DNA from: Sulfitobacter sp. DFL-14
GTDB lineage: Bacteria > Pseudomonadota > Alphaproteobacteria > Rhodobacterales > Rhodobacteraceae
Length of the DNA: 64,000 bases
Reading direction: 5' to 3'
NCBI RefSeq assembly: GCF_003335585.1
Contig: NZ_QBFD01000004.1
Span: forward strand, 103,250-167,249
Shown here in pieces: positions 44,877 to 53,459 of this stretch. Each line of letters opens with the position of its first letter. The first letter of the stretch is position 1. Made by a program: the position numbers and the translations under genes. A model generated the notes under the pieces. The model worked only from the letters and a program-made list of their open reading frames with translations. It was not told the origin of the DNA and searched no databases.

Positions 44877-46240
44877 TTCGTCAAGACCTGCGCGGGCAGC
44901 CACAGCGCAATCTCGGGCTGCCAGATCAGGATGAACAGCACCGCGATCTGCAACAGCACAAAGGGGATGATGCCGCGATAGATATCGCCCATCGACACCA
45001 GATCACCCGCCGCCCCCTTCATGTAGAACAGCGCAAAGCCGAAGGGCGGGGTCAGAAACGAGGTCTGCAGATTGACCGCAACCAGGATGGTGAACCAATA
45101 GACCAGGTCCGCCTTGGCGATATGATCGCCAAGATCCATCAGGTCGACGATGGGCGCAAAGATCGGCAGCAGGATCAGCGTGATCTCGATCCAGTCAAAG
45201 AAGAACCCCATGACAAAGACGATCGCCATCATCATGAACAGCAGCGTCCAGTCCCCGAGGTTGAACGACCGTGCAAGTTCGATGATGAAATCATCCCCGC
45301 CGATCTTGCGAAAGACATAGGCAAAGGCCGTCGCGGCGGCAAAGATGAAGAACAGCAGTGCGATGGTCCGCAGCGACCCGTCCACCGCCTCGCCCAGCAC
45401 CTTCATGTTCAGCCGACCCCGGACCAGACCCAGCACCAGCGCCGCAAAAGCGCCCACGCCAGAGGCCTCCGTCGGACTGGCGAAGCCGCCGATGATCGAC
45501 CCCAGAACCGCGATGATCAGCAAAAGCGGAAAGGAAACCGACACCAGCGCCTCGCGCCACAACCCCTTGCTGTCTGCCGCGCTGAGCCTCGCGGCGGGGG
45601 GCGTTTCCCCTGGCCGCAGGAAAGACCGTGCAACGATATAGACCAGATAGACAGCCGCCAGGAACAGCCCCGGCAGGAAGGCCGCGACAAATACCTTGGC
45701 CAGGTTGAGAGACAAAAGATCGGACATGAACACCAGCATGACCGACGGCGGGATCAGAATGCCCAGCGTGCCCGCGCTGGCAATGGTCCCCGTCGCCAGT
45801 GGTGCGGCATATCCCGCGCGCATCATCGTCGGCAGCGCCATCACCGTCAGCATCACGACCGAGGCCCCGATGATCCCGGTGGCGGCGGCCAGGATCGTGC
45901 CCATCAGCACCACCGCCAGCGACAGCCCTCCCGGCACCCGCGCCAGCAGCTTCTGCAGGGTCAGCAGCAGGTCCTCGGCGATCCGGGTTTTCTCCATCAT
46001 GACGCCCATGAAGATGAACATTGGCGCTGCCACCAGCACCGCGTTGTCGATCACGCCCCCGTAGATCCGCGTGGGGATCAGTGAGATATGAACAAACCGC
46101 ATTTCGCCCAGGGCCAGTGCGATAAAGGCGAAGATCAGCGTGATGCCGGACAGAACGATCGGCACCGGCAAGGCGGAAAAGAGCCCGACAATCAGGCTCA
46201 GGAACATGATCGCAGGCAGGAATTCGGTCAGCGTTTCCAT
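44873..46240 (-). CDS. dctM: TRAP transporter large permease (DctM), minus-strand operon
   Basis: The 455-residue protein has about 12 membrane segments and family blocks AAPMFIFMGVMMEKT, GIIGASVVMLT, AGTLGILIPPSVMLV and LNLTPPFGF-like sequence (FLTPPFGFALF). It forms the sodium-driven channel that takes solute from the DctP protein. It overlaps dctQ by 13 bases and the SDR gene by four, so these are made together. Confidence 0.93.
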   Translation of the reverse strand: METLTEFLPAIMFLSLIVGLFSALPVPIVLSGITLIFAFIALALGEMRFVHISLIPTRIYGGVIDNAVLVAAPMFIFMGVMMEKTRIAEDLLLTLQKLLARVPGGLSLAVVLMGTILAAATGIIGASVVMLTVMALPTMMRAGYAAPLATGTIASAGTLGILIPPSVMLVFMSDLLSLNLAKVFVAAFLPGLFLAAVYLVYIVARSFLRPGETPPAARLSAADSKGLWREALVSVSFPLLLIIAVLGSIIGGFASPTEASGVGAFAALVLGLVRGRLNMKVLGEAVDGSLRTIALLFFIFAAATAFAYVFRKIGGDDFIIELARSFNLGDWTLLFMMMAIVFVMGFFFDWIEITLILLPIFAPIVDLMDLGDHIAKADLVYWFTILVAVNLQTSFLTPPFGFALFYMKGAAGDLVSMGDIYRGIIPFVLLQIAVLFILIWQPEIALWLPAQVLTK

Positions 46241-46779
46241 AGATCACGTCCGGTAAAAGGATCAGAGATCAGATCGGGCCGCCGGAGCACGGCAAGGATG
46301 CGCAGCGCCACGGCGGTGCAGCCCGCAATGGTCAGCAGGGCAGAGACTGGCACCAGCGATTTCACGATCCAGCGATGCGGCAACCCGCGCCCGCCATTGG
46401 CCCCCTCCCCGCGTTCAAACGCGCGTTCGGCGAATTCGTAGCCATACCAGACGATGAAGGCGAAGAACGGGATCACCAGCAGCACCACGACCCAGAATTC
46501 CATCCAGAGGCGGAACCTCTCGCCCATCTTGTCGGCCAGAACGTCGATCCGCACGATGGCATTGCGGGTATAGGCGTAGCCAAAGGCAAATGTAGCCACC
46601 AGCCCATGCATATGCCACTCCAGTTCCTGCAAAATGACGGAACCTGTGGCAAAGAGCTTGCGGCCGATCACATCGTACATGATGACAAAGACCAGTGCGA
46701 TCATCACCACACCTGCCAGACGCGCCGCCCATTCGCAGACCCGTGTCAGCCCGTCGGCCAGTTTCAATGCAGCCTGCAT
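46228..46779 (-). CDS. dctQ: TRAP transporter small permease (DctQ), minus-strand operon
   Basis: This 183-residue protein has four membrane segments; VIMYDVIGRKLFATGSVILQELEWH in the first half is the DctQ core pattern (Arg after the first helix, Glu-Leu-Glu-Trp before the second; shown as separated blocks MYDVIGRK and LQELEWH). It pairs with DctM. A GAGGGA site stands before the ATG. It is separated from dctP by 72 bases that contain a hairpin with a T-run, so its output may be lower than that of dctP. Confidence 0.9.
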   Translation of the reverse strand: MQAALKLADGLTRVCEWAARLAGVVMIALVFVIMYDVIGRKLFATGSVILQELEWHMHGLVATFAFGYAYTRNAIVRIDVLADKMGERFRLWMEFWVVVLLVIPFFAFIVWYGYEFAERAFERGEGANGGRGLPHRWIVKSLVPVSALLTIAGCTAVALRILAVLRRPDLISDPFTGRDLWKR

Positions 46780-46807
46780 CTGTCCCTCGCTCGAAAATTC
46801 AGGAAAA

Positions 46808-46834
46808 CCGGGGGCACGCCAGCCGCGCCCCCGG
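46808..46834 (-). terminator. Intercistronic hairpin between dctP and dctQ
   Basis: On the minus strand CCGGGGGC and GCCCCCGG form an 8-base-pair stem followed directly by TTTTCC. It lies after the dctP stop and before dctQ, so it should act as a leaky terminator or 3' stabiliser that raises binding protein over permease. Confidence 0.65.
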
Positions 46835-46851
46835 CAGTAATGGCCGGACCA

Positions 46852-47898
46852 TCACTTCAGATAGCCGATTTCCTTCCACTGGGAATAACTGTCCCGGAAC
46901 TGGGAAATGCTCTCCCACGCGCGTTTGAAATCCGCGTCCTGGGCCGATTTCTCCGCCGCGACCTCGTTCCATGCGCTCTCGAAGGCGCCAAGCATCTCAT
47001 CGGACCATTGGTGGATGTTCACACCATGCTCTTCCTCCAGCTCGCGCAGCGCCTCAAGCTGTACCGCCTCACCCTCGGCCATGGTGCTCAGCACCTGTGC
47101 CTCGCAGGCCGTGTTGATGACAGCACGTTCCTGGTCGGTCAGGTCGTTCCAGGTGTCCAGGTTCATGATCAGGCTGAGAAAGCTGGTCTGCTGGTGCCAG
47201 CCCGGCAGATAGTAATGGTCCGCGTGTTCGTACATGCCGATCATGTTGTCGAGGAAGGGAAAGCCCAGTTCGGCGGAATCGATGGCGCCCGTGTTCAGCG
47301 CCGACATCGTGTCGGCCAGCCCCAGCGATTGCGCTTCGACACCCAGCTTGCCCATGACACTGGCGCCCAGACCAAAGAAACGCATCTTCTTGCCCTTCAG
47401 GTCTTCGACGCTGTTGATCTCCTCGCGGAACCAGCCGGAGGCTTCGGGTACCAGCGTGCCACAGTGAATTGTCTTGATATTATAGGTGTCCTCGGTGATC
47501 TCCGACCACATTTCCTTGCCGCCGCCATAGTACCACCAGGCCGCGTATTCCTTTACATCCGGGCCAAAGGGAAAGGTCGTGAACAGCGGCGCGGATGGCA
47601 CTACGCCCTCGGCAAAGCCGATGGAGTACCACGAGCTTTCGACCGCACCGGTCGAAACCGCATCCCAGACTTCGCCGGTGGAAACGATCTCACCGGGATT
47701 TTTCACATCGAAGTGAATCCCGCCCGCGGTCAACAGGTCGACCTTTTCCGCGATGTCCCAACCCGGTTTGCCCAGCAGCGGTAGCGTCTGCGGGAAAATC
47801 GCCTGCATTTCGATGTCCCGGGCGATAGCCGCCCCCGACATCAGGCTTCCGGCCATCAACGCGGCCGTGCAGGTGCCTATAACTGTCCTGGTTTTCAT
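46852..47898 (-). CDS. dctP: TRAP transporter substrate-binding protein (DctP), minus-strand operon
   Basis: The 348-residue periplasmic protein has a signal peptide (about 1-26, GAAIA/RD). KGKKMRFFGLGASVMGKLG holds the arginine that in DctP proteins binds the ligand's carboxylate, and AALNTGAIDSAELG-like sequence (SALNTGAIDSAELGFP) follows. The aromatic EYAAWWYYGGGKEMW block is like that of TakP-type proteins, which bind 2-oxo acids. With the ThDP enzymes of the same operon this suggests an oxo or hydroxy acid, but it is not proof. A strong GGAGGAG ribosome site precedes the ATG, and the terminator-like hairpin follows. Confidence 0.9.
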   Translation of the reverse strand: MKTRTVIGTCTAALMAGSLMSGAAIARDIEMQAIFPQTLPLLGKPGWDIAEKVDLLTAGGIHFDVKNPGEIVSTGEVWDAVSTGAVESSWYSIGFAEGVVPSAPLFTTFPFGPDVKEYAAWWYYGGGKEMWSEITEDTYNIKTIHCGTLVPEASGWFREEINSVEDLKGKKMRFFGLGASVMGKLGVEAQSLGLADTMSALNTGAIDSAELGFPFLDNMIGMYEHADHYYLPGWHQQTSFLSLIMNLDTWNDLTDQERAVINTACEAQVLSTMAEGEAVQLEALRELEEEHGVNIHQWSDEMLGAFESAWNEVAAEKSAQDADFKRAWESISQFRDSYSQWKEIGYLK

Positions 47899-47938
47899 TG
47901 TTCTCCTCCCAATTTCTTCAGTTATTTCCCGCGTGAGG

Positions 47939-49675
47939 TCAGGCCACGCGGTCGCCTTTCTTGACTTGTACGGTACGGTTATCGACGGCGGGCAACATGC
48001 GCGACGGATCGCGTGTCACCATAACGTCGATCACGCTGGGCCGGTCCCTTTCGGCAAATGCCGCCTTCAGCGCGCCCTCCAGCTGGCCCGGTTCCTCCAC
48101 CCGGACCCCGTGGCAGCCCATCGCGCGGGCCACCTCGGCATAATTGGTCTCGGCCAGGTCGGAACTCTGATAATTCCCCTCGCCGTACATCAGGTGCTGC
48201 AACGCCTTCACATATCCCGAGGCTGCGTTGTTCACGACGATGATATTGACGCCAAGACCCATCCGTCGTGCGGTCTCAAGCTCTCCCAAAACCATGTTGA
48301 AACCGCCATCGCCGGTCAAACCGACAACCACCGCTCCCGGGTCGGCCAGCTGCGCGCCCATGGCGCCCGGCAGGCCATAGCCGATAGAGGCAAAGCCACG
48401 GTCCGGCACAAAGCTGCGCCGCGCCTTTTTCGAGTTGAACAGCAGCCCGCCCCAATGTGCGGCAAACCCGCCATCGGCGATCAGGTAACCATCCGCAGGC
48501 AGGTGGTTGTTCAATTCGGTCACAAGCCGCGCCATGTGAACCGGGCTTTCATCGGAATAAAGCCGGTCGGCGGCGACCTCGTCATGCCAGGTCTGCATCT
48601 TGGCGGGGATCTCTGCCAGATAGTCCGCGCGCATCTCGCGCTGGCTTTGCGCCCGTGTCGCAAGTGCCTCCGTCAGATCGTCCAGCCCTTCGCGCGCGTC
48701 ACCCCAGAGTTTCATCGTCGGGTCATAGGTGCGGCCCATCTCTTCTGCGACATTGTCGAGATGGATCACAATCTGCCCCTTTGCGGGAATCGTGAAACGC
48801 TTGGTCGCGATTTCACCCAGCTTGCAGCCCGCGACGATGATGCAATCGCTTTGCTCGATCAGCGCATTGGCGATCCGGTCATAGCGCCCGAACAGCCCCG
48901 CCGACAGCGGCGAGGTGCAGGCGATGGCCCCCTTCCCGCTCATGGTGTGGGCAACGGGTATGCCATTGGCCTCGGCAAATCGTGTCACCGCGGCGGTCGC
49001 CCGGCTGATGTGAATGCCCCCACCGCAGAGCAGGATCGGGCGCGCCGCCGCCGCGATCATGTTGGCGGCCTTTTCCAGGCTCTCGCGCTCAGGACGGCAA
49101 CGGATGGCGGGTGCGGCCTCGTGGGCCGCGTCGACATCGAAGTCGCCCTCGTCGAACCCCCACAGGCCATGAGCGATATCCTCGGGCACATCGACAACGA
49201 CAGGGCCGGGTCGCCCGGAGGTGGCCAGTGCAAAGGCCCGGCGCATGATCTCGGGGACACGCTGTATCGTTTCTATCCGCAGCAGCGCCTTGCAGGCGGG
49301 CCGCAGAATTGAGACCTGATCGGTTTCCTGCGTCATGTTCTTGCCCGCGTGATCGCGCTGCGCATCGCCAATGATCGCCACCATCGGCGACCCGGCATTC
49401 AGCGCCTCGACCAGCCCGGTCACCAGGTTGGTGGCGCCCGGCCCCAACGTCGCGTCGACCAGCCCGACCCGGCCCGACACCTTGGCATAGGCATCGGCTG
49501 CGAAAACAGCACAGCGTTCGTCATTGATCAGGTTGTGGTTCAGCCCCAGCCGCCGCGCCGCATCGTAAAACGGCAGCAGTTGGAAACCGCCCATGCCGAA
49601 CATCGGCCCGGCCCCATGCGCCAAGAGCATCCGCACCAGCGCCTCGCCGCCCGTCATTTCGTTGGATTGGGTCAT
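47939..49675 (-). CDS. Thiamine-diphosphate enzyme of the acetolactate synthase large-subunit family
   Basis: The 578-residue protein has the three-domain POX/AHAS plan. N-terminal domain: catalytic Glu53 in NDERCAVFAADAYA. Middle domain: PILLCGGGIHISRATAAV. C-terminal domain: LTGDGGFNMVLGELETA, the ThDP/metal motif. Such enzymes join or cleave 2-oxo acids (acetolactate synthase, glyoxylate carboligase, benzoylformate decarboxylase, sulfoacetaldehyde acetyltransferase). No regulatory subunit follows, so a catabolic role is likely. It overlaps the E1-beta gene by four bases. It could decarboxylate or cleave the compound brought in by the TRAP system. Confidence 0.88.
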   Translation of the reverse strand: MTQSNEMTGGEALVRMLLAHGAGPMFGMGGFQLLPFYDAARRLGLNHNLINDERCAVFAADAYAKVSGRVGLVDATLGPGATNLVTGLVEALNAGSPMVAIIGDAQRDHAGKNMTQETDQVSILRPACKALLRIETIQRVPEIMRRAFALATSGRPGPVVVDVPEDIAHGLWGFDEGDFDVDAAHEAAPAIRCRPERESLEKAANMIAAAARPILLCGGGIHISRATAAVTRFAEANGIPVAHTMSGKGAIACTSPLSAGLFGRYDRIANALIEQSDCIIVAGCKLGEIATKRFTIPAKGQIVIHLDNVAEEMGRTYDPTMKLWGDAREGLDDLTEALATRAQSQREMRADYLAEIPAKMQTWHDEVAADRLYSDESPVHMARLVTELNNHLPADGYLIADGGFAAHWGGLLFNSKKARRSFVPDRGFASIGYGLPGAMGAQLADPGAVVVGLTGDGGFNMVLGELETARRMGLGVNIIVVNNAASGYVKALQHLMYGEGNYQSSDLAETNYAEVARAMGCHGVRVEEPGQLEGALKAAFAERDRPSVIDVMVTRDPSRMLPAVDNRTVQVKKGDRVA

Positions 49676-50646
49676 GCCGTTTCGAACTCCATCGTCTTTT
49701 TCGCGGCGGCGGCAATCATGTCCGCCGTCACCCGCATCTGATCTTCAAGGTTGGGGGCATAGGCGATCAGCCCCCGTGGACTGCCCAGCCGCACGGGCGG
49801 CGCTTTCAGCACCATCGTCTGCGCCACGGTCGCCACAACCTCGGCCCCGAACCCCGCAACGCAGACCGCCTCATGCGCCACCACCAGACGGCCGGTTTTT
49901 TTCACGCTGGTCAGCACCGCCCGCTTGTCCCAGGGCCAGAGGCTGACAAGGTCGATGACCTCCGCATTGATCCCGTCCTCTGCCAGCCTGTCTGCGGCCT
50001 GGACACAAAGGTTGGCGGTGTTCGACCAGGAGACCAGCGTCACATCCATGCCCGCGCGCCGGATGCCGGCCTTGCCGAACCGGCCCGGCAGGCTTGTATC
50101 CACCTCGCCTTCGGTGGCCCAGATGTCCTTGTGCTCCAGATAGACAACCGGATCGTCGCAGGCGATGGCCGCTTTCATCATCGCGTAATTGTCCTGCGGC
50201 GTGGCCGGGCAGCAGACCACCAGTCCGGGAATATGCACATACCAGGATTCCAGCGACTGGCTGTGTTGCGCCGCCGAGGACCTCCACATGCCCATCGGTT
50301 TGCGAATGACCATGGGCGCGCGGCTTTGCCCGCCGAACATGAACCGCGCCTTGGCAATCTGATTCACCAGTTCGTCCGTAGCGCAAAGCGCAAAATCCGC
50401 AAACCGCATCTCGACAATGGGCCGCGTGCCCGCCATCGCGGCACCAAAGGCCGCACCCATGATAGCAGCTTCGGAAATCGGCGCATCACTGATCCGCTTG
50501 GGGCCGAATTCTTCCACCAACCCGGTATATTGCTTGAACACCCCGCCCCGGCCCAGGTCCTCGCCCACACACCAGACCGTCGGATCTGCCCGCATGGCTT
50601 CGGCCACGGCCAGTTTCGCGGCATCGGCATAGGTCATGCGCACCAT
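49672..50646 (-). CDS. 2-oxoacid/acetoin dehydrogenase E1 component, beta subunit
   Basis: The 324-residue protein is the transketolase-like beta half of an E1 heterotetramer. VRMTYADAAKLAVAEAMRADP, VGEDLGRGGVFKQYTG, FADFALCATDELVNQIAK and VYLEHKDIW are typical of AcoB/PdhB/BkdB. With the alpha subunit it binds ThDP and decarboxylates a 2-oxo acid or cleaves acetoin. ATG 50646 overlaps the alpha-subunit stop by one base. There is no E2 or E3 gene nearby. Confidence 0.9.
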   Translation of the reverse strand: MVRMTYADAAKLAVAEAMRADPTVWCVGEDLGRGGVFKQYTGLVEEFGPKRISDAPISEAAIMGAAFGAAMAGTRPIVEMRFADFALCATDELVNQIAKARFMFGGQSRAPMVIRKPMGMWRSSAAQHSQSLESWYVHIPGLVVCCPATPQDNYAMMKAAIACDDPVVYLEHKDIWATEGEVDTSLPGRFGKAGIRRAGMDVTLVSWSNTANLCVQAADRLAEDGINAEVIDLVSLWPWDKRAVLTSVKKTGRLVVAHEAVCVAGFGAEVVATVAQTMVLKAPPVRLGSPRGLIAYAPNLEDQMRVTADMIAAAAKKTMEFETA

Positions 50647-51641
50647 CAGAATGCTTCCTCGACGGGGGAACCGATGTCCTGCACATCTGCAAAAACGCTC
50701 GCAGCGGCCGGCCATGGCGCATCCCGCGCGGCGTCCAGCGCGGCATCCATCTCTTTTTCCGCGGCCTGTCGCACCTGGTCCAGATCACCCTCTGCCACAC
50801 CCGCCTGAACCAGCTCACCGCGCAGTTTCGCGATCGGGCAACGGGTCGCGCGCATTTCATCCGCCTCCCCCTCGGGCCGATAGGTTGCCGGATCGAAATA
50901 GGTGTGGCCCGACAGGCGATAGGTCCTGGCATGCAGGAATTCCGGCTTGCCGGTCTGACGGATCCGCGCCGTGATCTCGGCCGCGGTTGCGGCCAGCGCG
51001 GTCACATCATTGCCATCCGCTTCCGTCGTGGGCAAACCCAGTGCGCGGGCACGGTCGGCCACGTTCCCCGAGGTCATGTCAGACGTCAGCGTCGAGGCGG
51101 AATAGCGGTTGTCCTCGCAGACAAACAGGATCGGCAGATCAAACACCCCTGCCCAGTTCAACCCTTCCAGGAAGGGACCACGGTTTGCCGCACCGTCACC
51201 AAAGAAACAGACAACAATCTGGTCGCCGCCCAGCAGCTTGATCCCATGCGCGGCCCCGGCGGCGATGGTGATATTGGCCCCCACCACGCCATTGGCCCCC
51301 AGCATGCGCATCCCGAAATCGGCGATATGCATCGACCCGCCCTTGCCACCGCAACAGCCGCCCTCCCGGCCCAGCAGCTCTTTCATCATCGCCTGGGCAT
51401 CGGCCCCCTTGGCCAGCGTGTGGCCATGGCCCCGGTGGGTGGAGAGAATGTAATCATCGCGCCTCAGCGGCTCGATCACCGCAGTCGCCACCGCTTCCTG
51501 GCCGATGGACAGATGGATCGCACCCAGCACCAGCGCCTCATCCACGGCCGCCCGCCGGGCGACTTCTTCGAAAGCGCGGATGCGTTCCATTGTGGCAAGG
51601 CGCGCAAGGCCCTTTTCACGATCAAAGTTGGTCAGGGTCAC
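50646..51641 (-). CDS. 2-oxoacid/acetoin dehydrogenase E1 component, alpha subunit
   Basis: The 331-residue protein has the ThDP motif GDGAANRGPFLEGLNWAG (from residue 148) ending in CEDNRYS, and GGKGGSMHIADF near residue 98, as in AcoA. It pairs with the beta subunit. Its start overlaps the IclR gene stop by four bases, so all genes from IclR to SDR can be one transcript. Acetoin, pyruvate and branched-chain oxo acids are possible substrates; sequence alone does not decide. Confidence 0.9.
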   Translation of the reverse strand: MTLTNFDREKGLARLATMERIRAFEEVARRAAVDEALVLGAIHLSIGQEAVATAVIEPLRRDDYILSTHRGHGHTLAKGADAQAMMKELLGREGGCCGGKGGSMHIADFGMRMLGANGVVGANITIAAGAAHGIKLLGGDQIVVCFFGDGAANRGPFLEGLNWAGVFDLPILFVCEDNRYSASTLTSDMTSGNVADRARALGLPTTEADGNDVTALAATAAEITARIRQTGKPEFLHARTYRLSGHTYFDPATYRPEGEADEMRATRCPIAKLRGELVQAGVAEGDLDQVRQAAEKEMDAALDAARDAPWPAAASVFADVQDIGSPVEEAF

Positions 51642-52423
51642 AGCAAATTCTCCCGCTCAAGCTCGCTGAATTTTGCCGACAAGGTCGCCACTTCCTCCCT
51701 GAGCAAGGGCAGCAGTTCGCCCTCGATCCGCTTCATCTTCATCCGTTCGTTGATCGCCCCGATCCCGATCGCCGCAACGATCCGTCCGGTGCCGGTCTGG
51801 ATCGGCAGGGCCACCGCGCTCATCCCCGGGACCGGGATGGAGGGGTTGAAAGCAAAGCCCCGTTGCAGGAAATCCGCCGCCAGTTCCTCTGCCTTTTCGG
51901 GGGTGTAGTTGTAATCTGCCATCCAGGCCTGGTTGCTGCGCGCCGCTGCCATGCGCTTGGACTTCTCCGTGACCGCATAGATCGCCTGCCCGGTGGCCCC
52001 GACACCCAGCGGCAGCCGGTCGCCCGCATCAAGGGTCAGCGTGCGGATCGGAAATTCGCCCAGCTCGCGGCAGACACAGATCGAAACCGCGCCCTCCGGT
52101 GCAGAGAGGAACACGGTGTCCTTTGTCCCCTCCGCAACCCGGCGCATGCTGCGCCTCGCCAACGCGGCAAGGTCGGACCGGTTGGCGACCCGCGCCAACG
52201 CGGCCAGGGCATGGCCCAGGTGATACTTCCGGCTGCCCGGATCCTGATAGACGTAATGCACCTCCATCAAAGAGGCGAGCACCCGGTGGGTCGTGGTCCT
52301 GGTGAAATCGGTGCAGGCCTGAATCTCGGTAAAACTCGCGCCCAGCGGCATCCGCGCAAGGGCCGCAAGAACGTTCTGAGCACGCGCAATGGAGCCGACC
52401 GGCGTCTCTGCACTCAAGACCAT
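51638..52423 (-). CDS. IclR-family regulator heading the ThDP/TRAP operon
   Basis: The 261-residue protein has a winged helix (SIARAQNVLAALARMP, TDFTRTTTHRVLASLMEV) and an IclR effector domain (VFLSAPEGAVSICVCRELG, LPLGVGATGQAIYAV, GMSAVALPIQTGTGRIVAAI). It is the first gene of the minus-strand operon, so it probably regulates itself together with the catabolic genes. The operator-like repeat TTCCG-N5-CGGAA lies 15 bases upstream. GAGGGGGGA sits directly before the ATG. It is divergent from the duplicated-domain gene at 52514, which could be under the same control. Confidence 0.9.
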   Translation of the reverse strand: MVLSAETPVGSIARAQNVLAALARMPLGASFTEIQACTDFTRTTTHRVLASLMEVHYVYQDPGSRKYHLGHALAALARVANRSDLAALARRSMRRVAEGTKDTVFLSAPEGAVSICVCRELGEFPIRTLTLDAGDRLPLGVGATGQAIYAVTEKSKRMAAARSNQAWMADYNYTPEKAEELAADFLQRGFAFNPSIPVPGMSAVALPIQTGTGRIVAAIGIGAINERMKMKRIEGELLPLLREEVATLSAKFSELERENLL

Positions 52424-52437
52424 TCCCCCCTCTATAC

Positions 52438-52452
52438 TTCCGTTTATCGGAA
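52438..52452. promoter_or_regulatory. Candidate IclR operator
   Basis: TTCCG-N5-CGGAA, a perfect repeat in the 90-base gap between the divergent iclR gene and the gene at 52514. IclR-type proteins bind sites of this shape; assignment is by position. Confidence 0.55.
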
Positions 52453-52513
52453 TAATTGTTTTGATTGGTGGAACAGATTGCCTTGCGCTGTCAAACGAAT
52501 TATCGCTTTTGCC

Positions 52514-53338
52514 ATGACAACAGATGTTCGCCTCTTTGACTCGATCACCGACGCAGGCCCCGACGCGGCGGGCACGGTGGCGGTGTCAGGCTCGCATGGC
52601 GGGCTGTTTGCGGCTGCCGTTGCCTCCCTGTCGGGGTTGCGCGCGGTCATCCTCAACGACGCGGGTCGCGGCATGAACGAAGCCGGGATCGCAGGCGTCC
52701 GGGCGCTGGCCGATGTGGGCATGGCGGCCTGCACCGTCGATTGCATGAGCGCGGAAATCGGATCTGCACGTGATGCGGCAACCCATGGGGTCATCTCCTT
52801 TGTCAACGCCATTGCAGCGGGTCTTGGCATTGCGTCTGGCATGACGGCGGGCAATGCCCTCGACCTCCTCGCTGCTGCCCCGCAACCTGATCGCCTGATG
52901 GCAAAGGTCCCCGAGACCCGTCAGGACAGAACCCTCGGCGGGCAAGAGGTGCTTTGCGTCGATTCGGCCTCGCTGATCACCCCGCAGGATGCGGGGCGGA
53001 TCATCATCACCGGCTCGCATGGCGGGCTGATCGGTGGCGATCCTGCCCGCGCCTGCAAGGCCGACGCCCGCTATGTCGCCTTTTCGGATGCGGGGCGCGG
53101 CAAGAACGATGTCGGCATCGGCCGCCTTTCCGCTTTGGACGCCCGCAAGATCGCCGCTGCCACCCTGGACTGCATGAGTTGCGAGATCGGCAATGCCGCC
53201 TCCATGCTGGAGAGCGGCGTCATCTCTGCCGTGAACCAGACCGCCACCCACTGCGGAATCCGGCCGGGAATGCGACACAAGGATGCGCTTCAGGCTTTGA
53301 TGCGGTCCGATAGGGGCCAACCACATCTGCACCAGTGA
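52514..53338 (+). CDS. Protein with two copies of an unrecognised domain
   Basis: I do not recognise this 274-residue protein. It consists of two related halves. Copy A, residues about 20-116, has VSGSHGG, LNDAGRGMNEAGIAG, TVDCMSAEIG and HGVISFVN. Copy B, residues about 161-259, has ITGSHGG, FSDAGRGKNDVGIGR, TLDCMSCEIG and SGVISAVN. The copies align with a two-residue offset and end in similar GMTAGNAL / GMRHKDAL sequences. Invariant His28/169, Asp49/192, Arg52/195 and Cys77/220 look like active-site or ligand residues. There is no signal peptide or membrane segment. It lies between two catabolic operons, divergent from iclR and 121 bases before lysR, so a metabolic role in one of them is likely. 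Confidence 0.75.
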   Translation: MTTDVRLFDSITDAGPDAAGTVAVSGSHGGLFAAAVASLSGLRAVILNDAGRGMNEAGIAGVRALADVGMAACTVDCMSAEIGSARDAATHGVISFVNAIAAGLGIASGMTAGNALDLLAAAPQPDRLMAKVPETRQDRTLGGQEVLCVDSASLITPQDAGRIIITGSHGGLIGGDPARACKADARYVAFSDAGRGKNDVGIGRLSALDARKIAAATLDCMSCEIGNAASMLESGVISAVNQTATHCGIRPGMRHKDALQALMRSDRGQPHLHQ

Positions 53339-53347
53339 CAGGCCCCC

Positions 53348-53422
53348 GTGACCGATCAGGCCCGGCGGCGCAAGCCACCAACCCCAAGGCACTTCTTGCG
53401 CTTTGCCACAGGGATCGGTCAC
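53348..53422. repeat. Widely spaced perfect inverted repeat upstream of lysR
   Basis: GTGACCGATC (53348-53357) and GATCGGTCAC (53413-53422) are separated by 55 bases in the 121-base gap before lysR. They could be two half-sites for a looping regulator or the arms of an RNA stem after the previous gene. Confidence 0.5.
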
Positions 53423-53459
53423 AATCGCAGCATAGGGACAGGCGCAAAGAGACACCGAT

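Noticed and set aside
47753..49312. A 519-codon open frame on the plus strand
   Set aside because: It is the mirror of the AHAS-like ThDP gene, whose catalytic motifs on the minus strand are unambiguous.
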